Shown piece by piece: positions 43,641 to 55,763 of a stretch of 64,000 bases of DNA. The position numbers and the translations under genes are program-made. Each line of letters begins with the position of its first letter. Position 1 is the stretch's first letter. The notes under the pieces were generated by a model, which was not told the origin of the DNA, searched no databases, and saw only the letters and a program-made list of their open reading frames with translations. The stretch is from Ascaphus truei (taxonomy: Eukaryota > Chordata > Amphibia > Anura > Ascaphidae), in contig CM071570.1 in the NCBI GenBank assembly GCA_036426205.1, positions 141,600,563 through 141,664,562 of the forward strand. Direction: 5' to 3'.

Positions 43641-43840
43641 TCTTCTTCCTCCCCCCTTCTCTCCCCCTTCTCTCCTTTCTCCCCCCTTCTCTCCTTTCTC
43701 TCTCTTCTCTCCTTTCCCCCCCTTCTCTCCCCCTTCTCTCCTTTCTCCCCCCTTCTCTCCTTTCTCCTCCCTTCTCTCCTTTCTCCCCCCCTTCTCTCCT
43801 TTCTCCCCCCTTCTCACCTTTCTCCCCCCCCCCCTCGGGG
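43636..43840. repeat. Polypyrimidine array
   Basis: Tandem CTTCTCTCCTTTCTCCCCCC-type units of about 19-20 bp, nearly pure pyrimidine on the plus strand. It could form triplex DNA. Confidence 0.9.
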
Positions 43841-45539
43841 CTCTGGCAGTTTGAGTCCCTCCCTTAGGGGAGCGGAGGGAAACCGTTTCCTCATCCCACC
43901 AGGGGATAAGGGAAGAGCTAGGACTGCTCCTGGTGCCCTTTGGCTGGGAGTGAGTCCAGGGACATCCTGGATATCAACTGTGCTGCTGAATACAGAGAAA
44001 GAGAGCCATAAAGAACACTGTGTTTTATTATACCTCCTGTCTGAGAGTGAAGTCTATTGGGAAGTGGGTGAAAAGATTCTCCTGCAGAGACTTCTCCCCA
44101 TACACCTGGAGGCTGCAAGAGATGGAGACGCTGCACCTGTGAGTACTATTTGGGCAAGACCCCAGACGTCTGTCCTGTCATTCCCCTATACCACCATGTC
44201 GGAGACCCTGGGCCCCCGGTTATCAGCAGGTTTGCACCACACTCAACCATGTAACCAGAGCAATATTCCCCAAGATAGGCCCGAGATGAGATTGGGTGGG
44301 GGAAACAGGGTTACAATCCATTGAAATATAACTTGTTATGAATGAGGAGGATCCTTATGAGGATGTTACTGATGTTGTGAAAGACTGCAAGGTAAGTGGT
44401 GGTGGTGGTGGTGGTGTGGGCGATGATGAATGTGATAATGTTTCAGGTTCAAGTAATGATACTGTGATCATTGTAATAATACAGATTCAACAAGTAAAGT
44501 GAAAACTCCAAACAGTAATAACAACCCTGTATATTCATTTTTTAACAAACATAACCAAACATCATCATTATCAACATCGTATACATTTATGTTACTTTCC
44601 TCCTCATCAGCATCACCCTCTTTTACAAAGACTTTATCATCACTAGTAATATTGTCCAGTCGTGGTTGTTGTTGTGATGATGACCAAAGGCCAACACCCA
44701 CACCAGCACCGCAACATTGACGACCACTATAACATTAATAAAGTCCAGAACCACCAGTTACGTCTCTCTTTGGCCATACTTTCAATGCAAGAGCCATTGT
44801 GTGGCGTTTCATCAACTTGTAAAAGATCGGATTGCAGCCATGAAGCTTATGTCCAACAGTTGTGAAAAGGGGTAGGTCGGGTACCCATCTTGGCACCTCT
44901 TCATTAAGAGGTCATATGAGCAGCCACCAGCATACAATGTGGCAGGGAGCCTTAGTCTGACTATCTAAGAAAAAGTGTCTGGGGAGGTGGGTTTCAGTCA
45001 GACAACACAGTGTAATGTCACAGTCAGAGGTGGAGACAATTGGTCGCTGTCAGAACTGCAGACACGCACATCACCAACACAGTCACTATTGTTTAATGAT
45101 GGTACATGTGGGCTGACACCTTTGATGATGGTGATCTTTGTGTAACAGGGATGATGTCCGTGTAAGATGTGCTAAAAAACTGATTTTATTTGAAATCCCT
45201 CTCTGCCCTCTCTCCCCTAGCCAGAAAGTGTGTGCAGGCAGGATGTGAGTAGCAATTGATATTAATTTTTGTTTCAACTATGTGTCAACCGCAAAACGGA
45301 TTATGCCGTGAGGCCAGAATGTACCAGCGCTTTACGTACATTTTGCCCTAAACTCACAAAGATGTAATCCACCTTCAGTTTTCACACTCACAAGTTAACA
45401 TTGGACCCCAAAAGCCCCGGAATGTCTGCAGAGTGGATTACTTCACATTCACCCATATATAGTAATAATGATGAAACATTGTGATTTTAGTCATTGTGGC
45501 TGTACGTTGATCTTGTGTATTTTGCCTTTACCTTTTTTG
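43841..45539. other. No gene recognised
   Basis: A 157-residue open frame at 43851-44324 has no motif I recognise; its sequence (GGGAGCGGAGGGAAACCG and so on) may be part of an LTR. A (GGT)n run lies at about 44399-44417. A short frame from 44337, MNEEDPYEDVTDVVKDCK, ends at a donor-like GGTAAGTG, but nothing supports an exon. Confidence 0.35.
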
Positions 45540-45770
45540 GTCACACCCAAATGTTAAGGTTTTTTGTGCTGGGTGATTTTACCATAACAGATGGAACTGG
45601 ATTAGAATTTCGGAGGAATGGTAACCACCTTCTAATCCTTTTTGCTTCCAACTACCTTCTCCTAGGTAATCTACTAATGGCAAGGTACAGAAGACATTTA
45701 AATATACAAGTCAGAGAGCCTTCCTCTGTTAAAGTGAAAGAGAGGCGAAATTCAGATTATACAACATGGT
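45540..45770 (+). pseudogene. Possible LINE endonuclease fragment
   Basis: The translation contains VLGDFTITDGTG, FRRNGNHLLILFASNYLLLG and RYRRHLNI. The spacing of GDF, NG-LL-FA and the following hydrophobic block resembles the AP-endonuclease of RTE- or jockey-like LINEs. It is short and decayed, so this is tentative. Confidence 0.4.
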
Positions 45771-46389
45771 AAAATAATTAAATTAGAAGTTAGGACTTGC
45801 CTGATTGGGGTTACCATGGCGTGGAGGGCAAGCGTATCATACTTTGGCCAAAACACATTAATAAACCCCTAATTTAAACAGTGTTAGAAGTGGATAAAGA
45901 TGTGCAGGCTTTTATGCAGCATGACATAAGTAAGAAGAAAGAGTTAATAATGATGAAATGTGAGTTTAGTAATTGTGGACGTGTGTTGATTTTACCATAC
46001 TACTTGAAATTAGATAAATATGTAGCACTGTACGTTTCAGTAAGTAGGAAACAAAACTAATTATAATCAGTATCCTGCTTGACCATGCTGTACATTAAAG
46101 ATAAGATGCATTTGAAACAACTCTTAATCTCTGTATCAAGCTTTCTTCAGCTTGTGATATGGGCAGTGTTTGTGAGTCACAAGGAGTTATGAAGAAGTTA
46201 TATTATGGAAATAAAAATATAGTTTGTGGAAGCTTGATACTTACTGTATTCCTCCATATATTTGCATTTCTTTCTGTTTTTCCATCTAGCATTCTCACAC
46301 CCTTTTCTGTCTTTCTTTTTGTTATCCCTCTTACTTGCCTCAGACAGACACCTACTGCTGAGGTGGGGGCCTGAGTCCTCCAATATGTT

Positions 46390-46600
46390 ATTCCCCTCGG
46401 ATCCTGTGTCAGACAAACGGGGGAGATGAGGAGGAGAGGGAGAGATGAGGAGAAGGTGGAGAGATGAGTAGGGGGGGAGATTATGAGGAGGGGGAGACAT
46501 GAGAGGGGCAGAGAGGTTGATGATGATGAGGAGGAGGGGAAGAGATGATGCGGAGGGATGATGAGAGAGAGGATTAGGGACAGGATAGGGAGGGAGAAAA
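46390..46600 (+). repeat. Purine-rich GAGGAGAGG/GAGATGAGG tract
   Basis: Degenerate repeats of GGAGATGAGGAGGAG with almost no pyrimidine other than T. No gene. Confidence 0.8.
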
Positions 46601-47372
46601 AAATCGCAATCAGAATTAATATTAATGGGGCCCTGAAATGTTTTTGCCCGGGGGCCCGTGCATGTCTTGCTACGTTACTGCTCCAACTGCTCTCCGATGG
46701 GCGCTCTGCTGGATGGTTGGCTGCACTCTCTCCTCCCAGCGTCCACTAACTGACAAATCGATGACTGGCCCTCGGTCATCCACGGTTAGTCCTGAGGCTC
46801 AGGCTCTAGCATATTCTCCTCCCACATGCTCTACCTTCCTCTCTTAAAGGTTACTGTCTCATAGTCCCTCCTCTCTCCCAGCCTTTGTCATTGGCTGCTG
46901 CCATTTCCATCATGGGTCACATGTTCAGTGCACACTGGAGAGGAATCTGAAAGGGGGCAGTGTGGGTTGCATACATTTTACCATTGGTTACATTTCTAAT
47001 TTTCTCACTTTTCTTTCTTGCTCATTTTACCCTCTTCCGCTCTTTTTCTCTGCGCGCTCTTCAATATGCTCGGAAGTGTTTATTGCTGTGTTAGTAAAAC
47101 GTTAGGCCCTGTTTATTTTCAGGGACTTTACACTTTACTATCAAGGTGATGATGATCTTGCAGAATATTGAATTCTCTTTGAATTCTCTTTGTTTGTGTT
47201 ATGCACATTTGAAGAAGGGACGCATTAGTTTGTATCTATGAAAAACAATAGCACAATGAGACAGCACATCAAAGATTGTGAGAGTTTCAAAGGAGCTTCT
47301 AATCAATTAATCATGTTTATTTTTGACAACCAAGTTAAATGCCAGGAAAACTGCATTTCAGGCAGCCCACAA
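46601..47372. other. No gene recognised
   Basis: Mixed sequence with no convincing open frame, repeats or ends. Confidence 0.5.
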
Positions 47373-48776
47373 CATATGGAGACAAAAAAACAGCGCACAA
47401 CGCAAATAGTGAAGTATGAAAGTAACAAGTGTATATTAAAATAGGGGATAAATATTCTGCGTGTATCAAGGTATTAGGACATAAACATTGAGAGTGTTAA
47501 ACACACAAGTTACCACTCGGCGGCCGCTCATACAGGAGTCAGGAGTATGTTTCCCTTGGCAGGCGTCTGGGACAGCAGCTGCGATGCTTTTCCTTCCTAG
47601 GAACACCTCTGCATTCGGTCACCGTCTCTGTGGAAACTCCCCTTGGTCAGCTGGGCTCCAGATGGATCAAGCAATCTGCAGCCTGCAGACGCAATGGGAG
47701 GGTCCCCGGATTGGTCAGTGAGGACCTGGGTGGTTCGCAGAGCTCTCCGTTTAGTGCAGCCACAAGCAGGGGTGAACTGGCTGGCGAAGTGACGTCACAG
47801 GGCGATTTCAAAAGTACACAGCAAAAGCGAAAAAAAGTCTCTAAATGCCCAATTGCACACATAGGATAGAGTAGCAATAAAAACACTTGGACCAATTAAA
47901 TCCTACATGTTTCGTAGTCACAACTACTTCATCAGGGAAGTAGTTGTGACTACGAAACATGTAGGATGTAATTGGTCCAAGTTGTTTATTGCTACCTATC
48001 CTATGTGTGCAATTTGGGCCAATTTAGAGACTTTTTTCCGCTTTTGCTGTGTTACTTTTGAAATCGCCACTGTGACGTCACTTCGCAGCCAGTTCAACCC
48101 TGCTTGTGGCTGCACTAAACGGAGAGCTCTGCGAACCACCCAGGTCCTCACTGACCAATCCGGGGACCCTCAAGGGAGGTAGGCTCCAATGGAGAGGAGG
48201 GTTAGGTTGCTTGGCACCTTGCTTACCGTGCTGGCGTGTGAGCACATTAGTGGAACCTACGTTTTTCGACGGGGGGTGGGTTGTGTGGTGGTGCCGGCGT
48301 CGTGCTAGGTGGGAGCTGAGGTGGGGGGTAGCGCCGAGACTCAGCGATTACCCCCACCGCCCAACACTCCTACTACCCCCTTCCCTTCACCCACCTTTTC
48401 ACCCCATCCCCCCCAGCCCCCACCTACTTATCCTCCCCATACACCCCCCATGGTGAGCCCGCGTCGCAGGCTGCTCGATCCGTCTGGAGCCCAGCTGACC
48501 AGAGGGGAGTTTCCCACAGAGTCGATGACCGAATGCAGAGGTGTTCCTAGGAAGGAAAAGCATCGCAGCTGCTGTCCCAGACGCCTGCAAAGGGAAACAT
48601 ACTCCTGACTCCTGTATGAGCGGCCGCCGAGTGGTAACTTGTGTGTTTAACACACTCAATGTTTATGTCCTAATACCTTGATGTACGCAGAATATTTATC
48701 CCCTATTTTAATATACACTTGTTACTTTCATACTTCACTATTTGCGTTGTGCGCTGTTTTTTTGTCTCCATATCTT
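47373..48776. repeat. Large palindrome with a central hammerhead motif
   Basis: The left arm 47373-47938 returns in reverse complement from 47936 to 48776. The right arm is longer because about 270 bp (48180-48450, GC-rich with CCACC runs) has no partner on the left. The arms differ by scattered substitutions and small indels, which argues against a simple assembly fold-back. The centre is the hammerhead motif at 47901-47938. No coding sequence is evident. Confidence 0.85.
47901..47938 (-). ncRNA. Hammerhead-ribozyme-like motif at palindrome centre
   Basis: Minus strand: TCC, core CTGATGA (all invariant bases), an extra A, perfect stem II GTAGT/ACTAC with loop TGTG, GAA, stem III ACATGT (self-complementary), A, then GGA pairing with TCC. 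Compared with the PLE copies, stem III changes from ACGCGT to ACATGT while staying palindromic. Confidence 0.65.
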
Positions 48777-49709
48777 CAGTGTTTGGGGGGTGCCGAGCCA
48801 CCCCCTGTTTAAGAGCAGCAGACGCTTTCTACATCACATTACACGGTTATGTAAAAAATTTTTTTTTATTTTTTCACACTGTGGTTTTTTTGTGGTTTTA
48901 CCAGTTGAGTAAAAATTAGAAGGGTATATGTTAATACACATTGTATCACTGATTATATTAGAGGTTTATTAGTTGCGCACGATATATTTTGTTTATCATG
49001 GCCCACAACATAGCCTTTTATCAGGTTGTATCTATAGGATGGTCCAAGAACAACCACAGAAAAGAAATCCCATAGATTTGCACTCAACTTAATAATATCT
49101 CTGAGTAGATGGAAACAAATTTCCAAACCATATAGGATACCAGAAGGTTTAAAACACAAAACAAAAAATTATTTATTTGATACTAATTTACTCTTCTAAT
49201 GAAAATACATAAAAAATTATTTATAAATTTACTTATATATAAAATCACCTAAAAGGTGCTCTAATGAAGGTAACAACGGAGTATGCCAGCGTGCAATAAA
49301 GTATGGTATATAGCGCATATGAGTGCCTCAAATAGGTACACACTCTAATATGAATAGATATTGTAATCATACAGATACAGAGCTCAGTAGTATGCGTCTA
49401 TATATATCACCAAAAGCTGATGGCTTGAATGTCCGCGCGAGCAGGCTGTAGTATGCCTCCCGTGCTGCGTCTTGACAAACAAAGTTAGCCGGCTTTAATA
49501 ACCCCCTACGCTATCAGGTTGTATCACATGAATTGTCTTACCCTAGAACTTGTTAAGCATTATTTTTTAAAGTCCTTTAAAATCCTAAATATTTTAAAGT
49601 GAAAAAACTATTTTGCTCTGATCTCTACTGGTTAATGTCCCAGAATTCCATCACAAACTGTAAAAGTTAAAACCAGTCAATATATAGTTTTCCAGGCTAT
49701 ACTTAGACC
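48777..49709. other. Unassigned, probably decayed retroelement sequence
   Basis: AT-rich sequence. Positions 49200-49560 read on the minus strand look like a retroelement 3' region (GCGCTATATACC, TTATTGCACGCTGGC), but I cannot name the family. Confidence 0.35.
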
Positions 49710-49946
49710 CAGGGCCCTCTTAACAGCAGTATAGGCCCCGGGCAAAGCAGTGCACTGGGCCCTGCCAACTCTCCGCTACAAGTCGTAATTTCTCTCCTAT
49801 CGAGTTAGCGGGAGATTGGAATGTTGAGGCGGGTGATCGGAAAATTAGTGTTAAACTCTGGTCTGTGCATAGATTAGCATGGGCCCCCTATGCTCGTGGG
49901 GCCCTCGGGCAACTGCCCAGCGTGCCCATGCGTTAAGACGGCACTG
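49710..49946. mobile_element. hAT-type MITE, 237 bp
   Basis: Ends CAGGGCCCTCTTAACAGC and GCGTTAAGACGGCACTG are inverted repeats. An exact 8-bp duplication CTTAGACC flanks it (49702-49709 and 49947-49954). Non-autonomous. Confidence 0.85.
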
Positions 49947-49954
49947 CTTAGACC

Positions 49955-51001
49955 TACTTATGCTTTTATATTTAAAAAACAAACAAACAAAAACAGATAT
50001 CAGCAGTTTTTATTTACTTCAATGTATTCCTGCTGCATTATTACTAGTAAAGTTTATGCGTTTTCAGGAAATGCCATCAGATAGTAATGTCAATAACAAA
50101 TGGAAAGTCCTTTCGATATCTTCAATCTGAACAAATATAATGTCAATATAATATCAAGAAGCAAAATGTACTATGTTGTTAAGCAGCACTTACCTACATA
50201 GTAAACAGTAATATATTCTTAATGTGGCCCCATTCCTTAATTCGGTAGAGAAAAATAAAATAAGGTTATAATGGCAAAGAAAATGACAGGAGTCACATCA
50301 AGGTCATTTTTATGAATATCAAGGAAGATTGCAATGGATCGCTTTAATGCCACAGTGTGATGAAATCAATCAAAGCAGAAGTATCTTTCTGCCTTGTGGA
50401 TGGAGATTAATCACTTGAGCTAGAGCTCAGTGAATGTGTCTGATGATGAGGAATAGTATAACCTAATCAGTGTTTGCTATTTAAAGAAACAAAGCCAGTA
50501 CAAGATGGATCAGCAAGCTCTCACAATTAATTACAAAGACCTTTATTAAAGCACCTCTATAAAGGAAGCACAACTGGAATCTTCTTACCTTTGACCATGA
50601 TTTCAACCTCAGACATTATTTGTGCTTTTGGCATAAAAATTCAAACTCGTTAAATAATAATTTACCGCAAGTGTCGAGCTTAGTAAAACACATTTTGAAA
50701 GCAATTTTTTTAATTCCTAAAAGTGATACAAAATTTGCTGTGGTTTCAATTAGACTTTACTCCGTTAAGTGTGCTTGCAAAAATATTCATTAGGTTTTGT
50801 GATGAGCAAGAAAAAACGGTGGATAAAAAAAAAGGTCTAACGTAAAGAACAGAAGTAATTTAGAATTGAGAAAAGCTCCCTTTTTGGGAGCAGAGGTACA
50901 GGATTTTCATAAATATGAGAGACTTGTCTGTGAATTGACTGTATAACCCTGTTCATTTAATGTAACCATGTATTGTTATAGCTCTATGCCAGGATATACT
51001 T
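49955..51001. other. No gene recognised
   Basis: AT-rich sequence without motifs or clear repeats. Confidence 0.5.
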
Positions 51002-51068
51002 GAAAACGAGAGGTAACTCTCGATGTATTACTTCCTGGTAAAACATTTTATAAATAAAAATAAATAAA
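51002..51068 (+). mobile_element. L2/CR1-like LINE 3' tail, fragment
   Basis: GAAAACGAGAGGTAACTCTC to TTATAAATAAAAATAAATAAA matches the tail of the LINE at 43276-43640. Only about 67 bp remains. Confidence 0.8.
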
Positions 51069-51149
51069 GGCTTGGCCAGCAAGTATCTGTCTTTGGAACT
51101 GTGGGTTGAAGTAAAATCATTATCACAAAAGAACATAGACTCCCATTTA

Positions 51150-53408
51150 CAGTGGTGAGAAAATGTTGGGAACCACATAAAATGTTCACATATGTCACAT
51201 ATTTAAAACCTAAAATGGTATTAGATCTTAATTGAAGTCCTAATAATAGATAAAGATAACCTGATCAAACAAATGACACAAAAACATGATACTTTTTGAA
51301 CATTTATTTATTCATAAATTATTCAACATTCAATATTCATGTGTGAAAAAATGTGAATCTTTAGATTCAGTACCTGATGGCACTTCCTTGAGCAGTAATG
51401 ACTTCAAGGAAGCGTTTCCTATAACTGCTTGTCAGTCTCTCACATTTTTTGAATTTTTGAATTTGGGCTCATTCCTCCTTACAGAACTACTTAAACGCAG
51501 TGACATCTCTTCAGGTCCTGCCACAACATTTTGATGGGGTTTAGGTCCGGAATTTGATTAGGCCATTCTAAAACTCTGAAGTTCTTCTTTTGCAGCAATT
51601 CTTTTGCTGATTTGCTTGATGTTTAGGTCAGTGTCTTGCTGTATGACTCACTTTCGGTTCAGCTCCAGCTCATGGACAGATGCTCTGTCATTCTCCCCTA
51701 GAATCTTTTGAAACAATGCAGAATTCATAGAGGTCTCAATGATTGAAAGCCATCCAGGTCCTGAGGCAGAAAACCAGCCCCAAACCATACCACTGCCACC
51801 ACCATGCTTGATGGTTGGGATGAGGTTCTTCTGTTTGAACGCAGTGTTTGATATTCGCCAAACATAACGTTTCTCATTGAGGCCACAAAGTTCTACCTTT
51901 TTTACTCGTTTGTCCAGAGAACATTGTTCCAGAAGTCTTGTGGATCATCTATGTGCTCGTTGTCGATCTTCAGAAGGGCAGCAATATTCTTTTTAGAGAG
52001 CAGTGGTTTCCTCCGTGCTATCCTTCCATAAACACCTGTCACGCTTGTGCGAGCCCACAGACAAGACCTGACCCCAGCACTGAGGTGGGAAGGACAATGC
52101 CACATACCCACAGTAGCAAAGGCAGGCCCAGTAGGTGGTTTGTAGCGTTGCTGGGTCTGGGTATGAAGAAAAAGGGTTAATCCAATACTCGCCAAGTTCC
52201 AAGGGTAGGAGAGGTACACGTAGCCGTTATCCGTAAGCCATGGGTCAAGAGCCAGAGATAATCCAAATGCAAAGCCAGGTCGGTACACGAGAGGTAATTG
52301 TAGAAATCAAAGCAAGACAGGGCTGGACAAGCCAGGCACACACAAGGCTAAACAAAATTTATGTTCAGCAAGGTATGCCAGGAAAAGGCAGTCCTATATA
52401 GGAGACAGGAACCAGTAGGGGAGGGAGCGGAGGCGGGGCCTCCGCTGATGCCAAGGATAAGCTGCAGGAGACCAGGGCTCATAGCTAAATTTGACACGTA
52501 GCTGGGGCTCGTTGCGCACCATCATGCTCGTGCACCACGCACAGCGGAGGTGCGCCGCGTCCCGAGGGGGCGGAGTTATGCTCGGTGACCGTGCATAGAA
52601 GGAGCGGGTGTGCGCGCGCTCTGTAACAGGAACGGTGATGCGCACATCAGCGGGGGGCGAATCGTCGGCAGCTGCCGCTGCAGTAATATAGGTAAGCGAG
52701 GAGAGAATGCGCCGCAAGGGACGCGCTCCCCGATTCCTCACAACACCATTCTTGTTCATTCTTTTTCTGATAGTTGAGTGATGAACACTCATTATCCAAG
52801 GCAAGAGTGGCCTGCACATCCTTGGATGTTACTCTGGGTTTTTTTGTGACTTCCTGAATCATTTGCCGGTTTGTTCTTGGATTTTGGTAGGATGACTGTG
52901 GCTTTGAACGTTCTCCATTTGTAGACTACCTATCTCACAGTGGATTCGTGAAGCCCAAATCCTTAGAAATGGTTTTGTAACCCTTTCTAGACTGATGAGC
53001 ATCAATAACTGTTTTTCTGAGGTCTTCAGATATTTGTTTTGATCGTGGCATGATGTGTTTCCACACACCTGGATGGTTAAGACCAGACGCACAAAGTTTC
53101 TGATCTGAATATAGGGTGGGGCCTGGCAAACTCACCCATGAAGATCTACCTAATTATATAAACACCTGATTCTAATTAGCCCCTTTAATTTAACCGATTT
53201 AACGAGGGTTTCACTTACTTTTGACTCTTAATTACTCATTGTTTGTCTAATTCATACATTATTTTGTTTCAAAAGACATGGAATTGGTTAATATAAACCC
53301 TATTGGATATTTAAGAAAAGACTGGTTTTGACTCAAGAAGGTTATCATAAGAAAACTATGGAATATCCGTAAATTGTTATTGGGGTTCACAAATTTTTCT
53401 CACCACTA
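51150..53408 (-). mobile_element. Tc1-like transposon, broken, split by a solo LTR
   Basis: The terminal inverted repeats CAGTGGTGAGAAAATGTTGG and its counterpart (ending CTCACCACTA at 53408) are flanked by TA. The minus strand encodes transposase pieces in order: MPRSKQISEDLRKTVIDAHQ with KGYKTISKDLGFT (helix-turn-helix, about 53051-52930); VTKKPRVTSKDVQATLA and RMNKNGVV (52850-52740); then, beyond the LTR, RRKPLLSKKNIAALLK and DDPQDFWNNVLWTNE (52000-51902); then a decayed C-terminal part to about 51540. DE at the second catalytic aspartate is changed (TNE, where relatives have TDE). Frameshifts and the insertion make it inactive. Confidence 0.85.
52037..52742 (-). mobile_element. Solo LTR (family 1) inside the Tc1 element
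   Basis: It starts TGTCACGCTTGTGCGAGC and ends GATTCCTCACA, flanked by an exact 5-bp duplication ACACC (52032-52036 and 52743-52747). It interrupts the transposase after GVV; the frame resumes on the other side with GVYGR. It is related to the LTRs at 25292-26397 and 35832-36640. Confidence 0.85.
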
Positions 53409-53756
53409 TAACTGGTATACAAATAATTGCATCTTTTGTATTAAAAAGAAGAAAGGCGAGTATTTCGAAAAAGAATCAGCACAATCATACAATATTAAAA
53501 AAAAAAACTTGAGTAACCCAGAGCCCTCTCCTTCGAGATGGATTGAATAGAAAAAAAAATGTATTAACCTTGAGGACATGTATATTTGAAAGAGTGTACA
53601 CAAAATTAATAAATTGGTTCAAGCAATTGTACTAAACATATGATATAAGATAGGGTTGACTTGGTGCCAGTAAAAGAATAGTGATGATCCGCATAGCCAC
53701 TGGTTGATAAAGATTTGCACCGATAAACTGTTTTTCCGCAGCACACAATATACAGT

Positions 53757-54409
53757 TGTAGGGATGTGTTATGTTTCCTTTGCTGCAGCAAGTTCCCAAA
53801 TGTAGTGGTGGAGGTTCCGCGGCAGCCCGACAGTATAGGGCGCCGCCATGTTGTTGCGCAATAGTGGGGAGTGAGGTCAGGGCGGAGAGAGGTCGCGCAT
53901 GCGCAGTGGAAGCATGCGAACGGCTGGCCAATAAGGGATAGGCTCAGCCAGTAACTACAACTCCCAGGAGCCTTAGCGGAGTCACCTGACGCCAGGGAGC
54001 CAACGGGCGGGCTGGATTCTCGGGAGGCAGGAAAGAGAAGTGTGGGGGAGAGACCACGCTAGCCAGAGGGCACCGGAGAAGCAAGGGAAGAGGTAGTGTG
54101 GGTGCAGGGGGTCCGTGACCCACCTGCATACTGTAGGTTAGATCTTCCCTGCAGGCCCTAGGAGTTTCCCTGAGTCACAGTATATTGTGTTGCTGCAGGG
54201 ATGCCCTGTAGTGATAGCATACCACCCCTTACTTTACAACAGATAGGGACAAAGTGTGCGGAGTTGCGTTTGCTGCTAGTCATCTGGAATCAGACGGCCG
54301 GACACTGCGACATCAGAAAGCAAAGCGTTGGATCGACGGCTCCTTTTCGAAGCTGTTACCGGTCACCGCAGTGACCGGAAGGTATTTACAACAAGTGCAC
54401 CAACACCGG
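53757..54409 (+). repeat. 5' LTR of the Gypsy element, 3'-truncated
   Basis: It starts TGTAGGGATGTGTTATG and matches 59146-59785. The last 80 or so bases present in the 3' LTR are missing. Internal sequence with gag coding follows at once. Confidence 0.85.
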
Positions 54410-54429
54410 CCAGTTACTGAGAGGACTCC

Positions 54430-55175
54430 TTCCACTGCATCCAGTGTCAGTGCACGTCAGTGGCTGCCTAGTGCCAGGGCAAGCGCTGACGTTTGATGAC
54501 CTGATGGATCGAGTACAGGCACATGAGACTGTGCTGTTGGGACGTGACTTAACCCCGGGAAAGAAGACGGGGGTAGCGGTCAAAGAAGCCAAGAAGTCGG
54601 AAGCCAAAGTTGAGGCAGCAGGGGATGCGAGCCCGGAGAAGGAGGACTTTGAAGCGCCTGCAGCCGCACGAGGAGCGCCCGCGTCGGGGCGAACGTCTCC
54701 GACCTTCTGGGACAGTGCCTCCCGCAGTCACCTCCAGTGTTATGCCTGTGGAAAAATGGGGCACATTCGAGCGTACTGCCCCTCCCCATGGAGAACGGCA
54801 TCCCGGTCGGCCAAGTCCATGCTGTGTACTCGGCAGGACGGTGAAGCAGCGGCCCAGTCCCCAACGAGTAGTCGAATCGGACCGGCGGCCATCGTCAAGG
54901 TGGTGATTGAAGGCATCTACGCCTCTGCTCTGATGGATACTGGGTCCCAGGTGACCATAGTGTATCGACCCTTTTACGATCAACATTTGCATCGGCGGCC
55001 GCTACTATCCGCTGACTCACTGAGGTTGAGAGGGCTGAGCCATGAAGACTACCCTATTGATGGAGTGGTGAAGGTACACCTAGACATTCCCCAGTTGAAC
55101 ACCGGCAAGCATCATCCCATGGAGGTGGAAGCGTTAGTGTGCCCAGAACCCCAGGATCATCCCAGCGCCCGATAA
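54430..55175 (+). pseudogene. Gypsy gag C-terminus and protease
   Basis: The frame contains LTFDDLMDRVQAHETVLLGR (end of capsid region), a charged linker, the zinc knuckle CYACGKMGHIRAYC (C-x2-C-x4-H-x4-C, about 54738-54780), and the aspartic protease with active site ALMDTGSQVTIV (about 54930-54965). The gag N-terminus is deleted. The frame ends at 55173-55175. A further piece at 55139-55615 (GTNTDIV, then RDDRRLGYEILA and TQVYVRNLSPYL) links protease to reverse transcriptase in another frame. Confidence 0.8.
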
Positions 55176-55763
55176 TCATGGGGACCAATACAGACATCGT
55201 ACAAGCTGTGATCTGCATGTACTTGCAGGAAGCAGGTGAACTACCGCTGCTGGCTCTAGCCACTTGCCCAGCATTACAAGAGGCTTGCGGTAGGATTGCG
55301 ACCGAAGAGGAGCATGGGATGCTGTATAGTCAAGAGCGCGGGCTGACCAAGATACCTCCCGGGGAAGGAAGAATGATGGTCGCCGCCTGTCATTATCCTG
55401 CCAGGCGTCCGGGGGATCAACTATTCTCCTTGGAAAGCACGATACGCGATGACCGGCGGCTCGGCTACGAAATATTGGCCTCGGTAAAGAAATGGTCGGA
55501 GAAAATTCTGGATCGAACTCAGGTATACGTGCGAAACCTTTCTCCGTACCTCATGTGCATTGATCACCGGCAGCCGTTGGGTCGAATATATCCAGTAACT
55601 CCTGAGGGAAGGTAGCAGGTGCACGCCCGGTGGCCACCGCCCATGCAGTAACTCCAAGGTTGGCGTTTAACTTCGGAGACTCGCCGTTGACGGAGGAATG
55701 GAGAGGAAGACTGCAGACCAAACTGGGGGACCGGCGGGAGGTGTTTTCCATAAGTGATATGAC

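Noticed and set aside
44337..44400. A host exon starting MNEEDPYEDV and ending at GGTAAGTG
   Set aside because: Only one short frame and one donor-like site support it. There is no second exon, no known family match, and a GGT microsatellite follows.
47373..48776. The large palindrome as a simple assembly fold-back
   Set aside because: The arms carry many independent substitutions, and one holds an extra 270 bp. An artefact would give identical arms. A long-read check would still be worthwhile.
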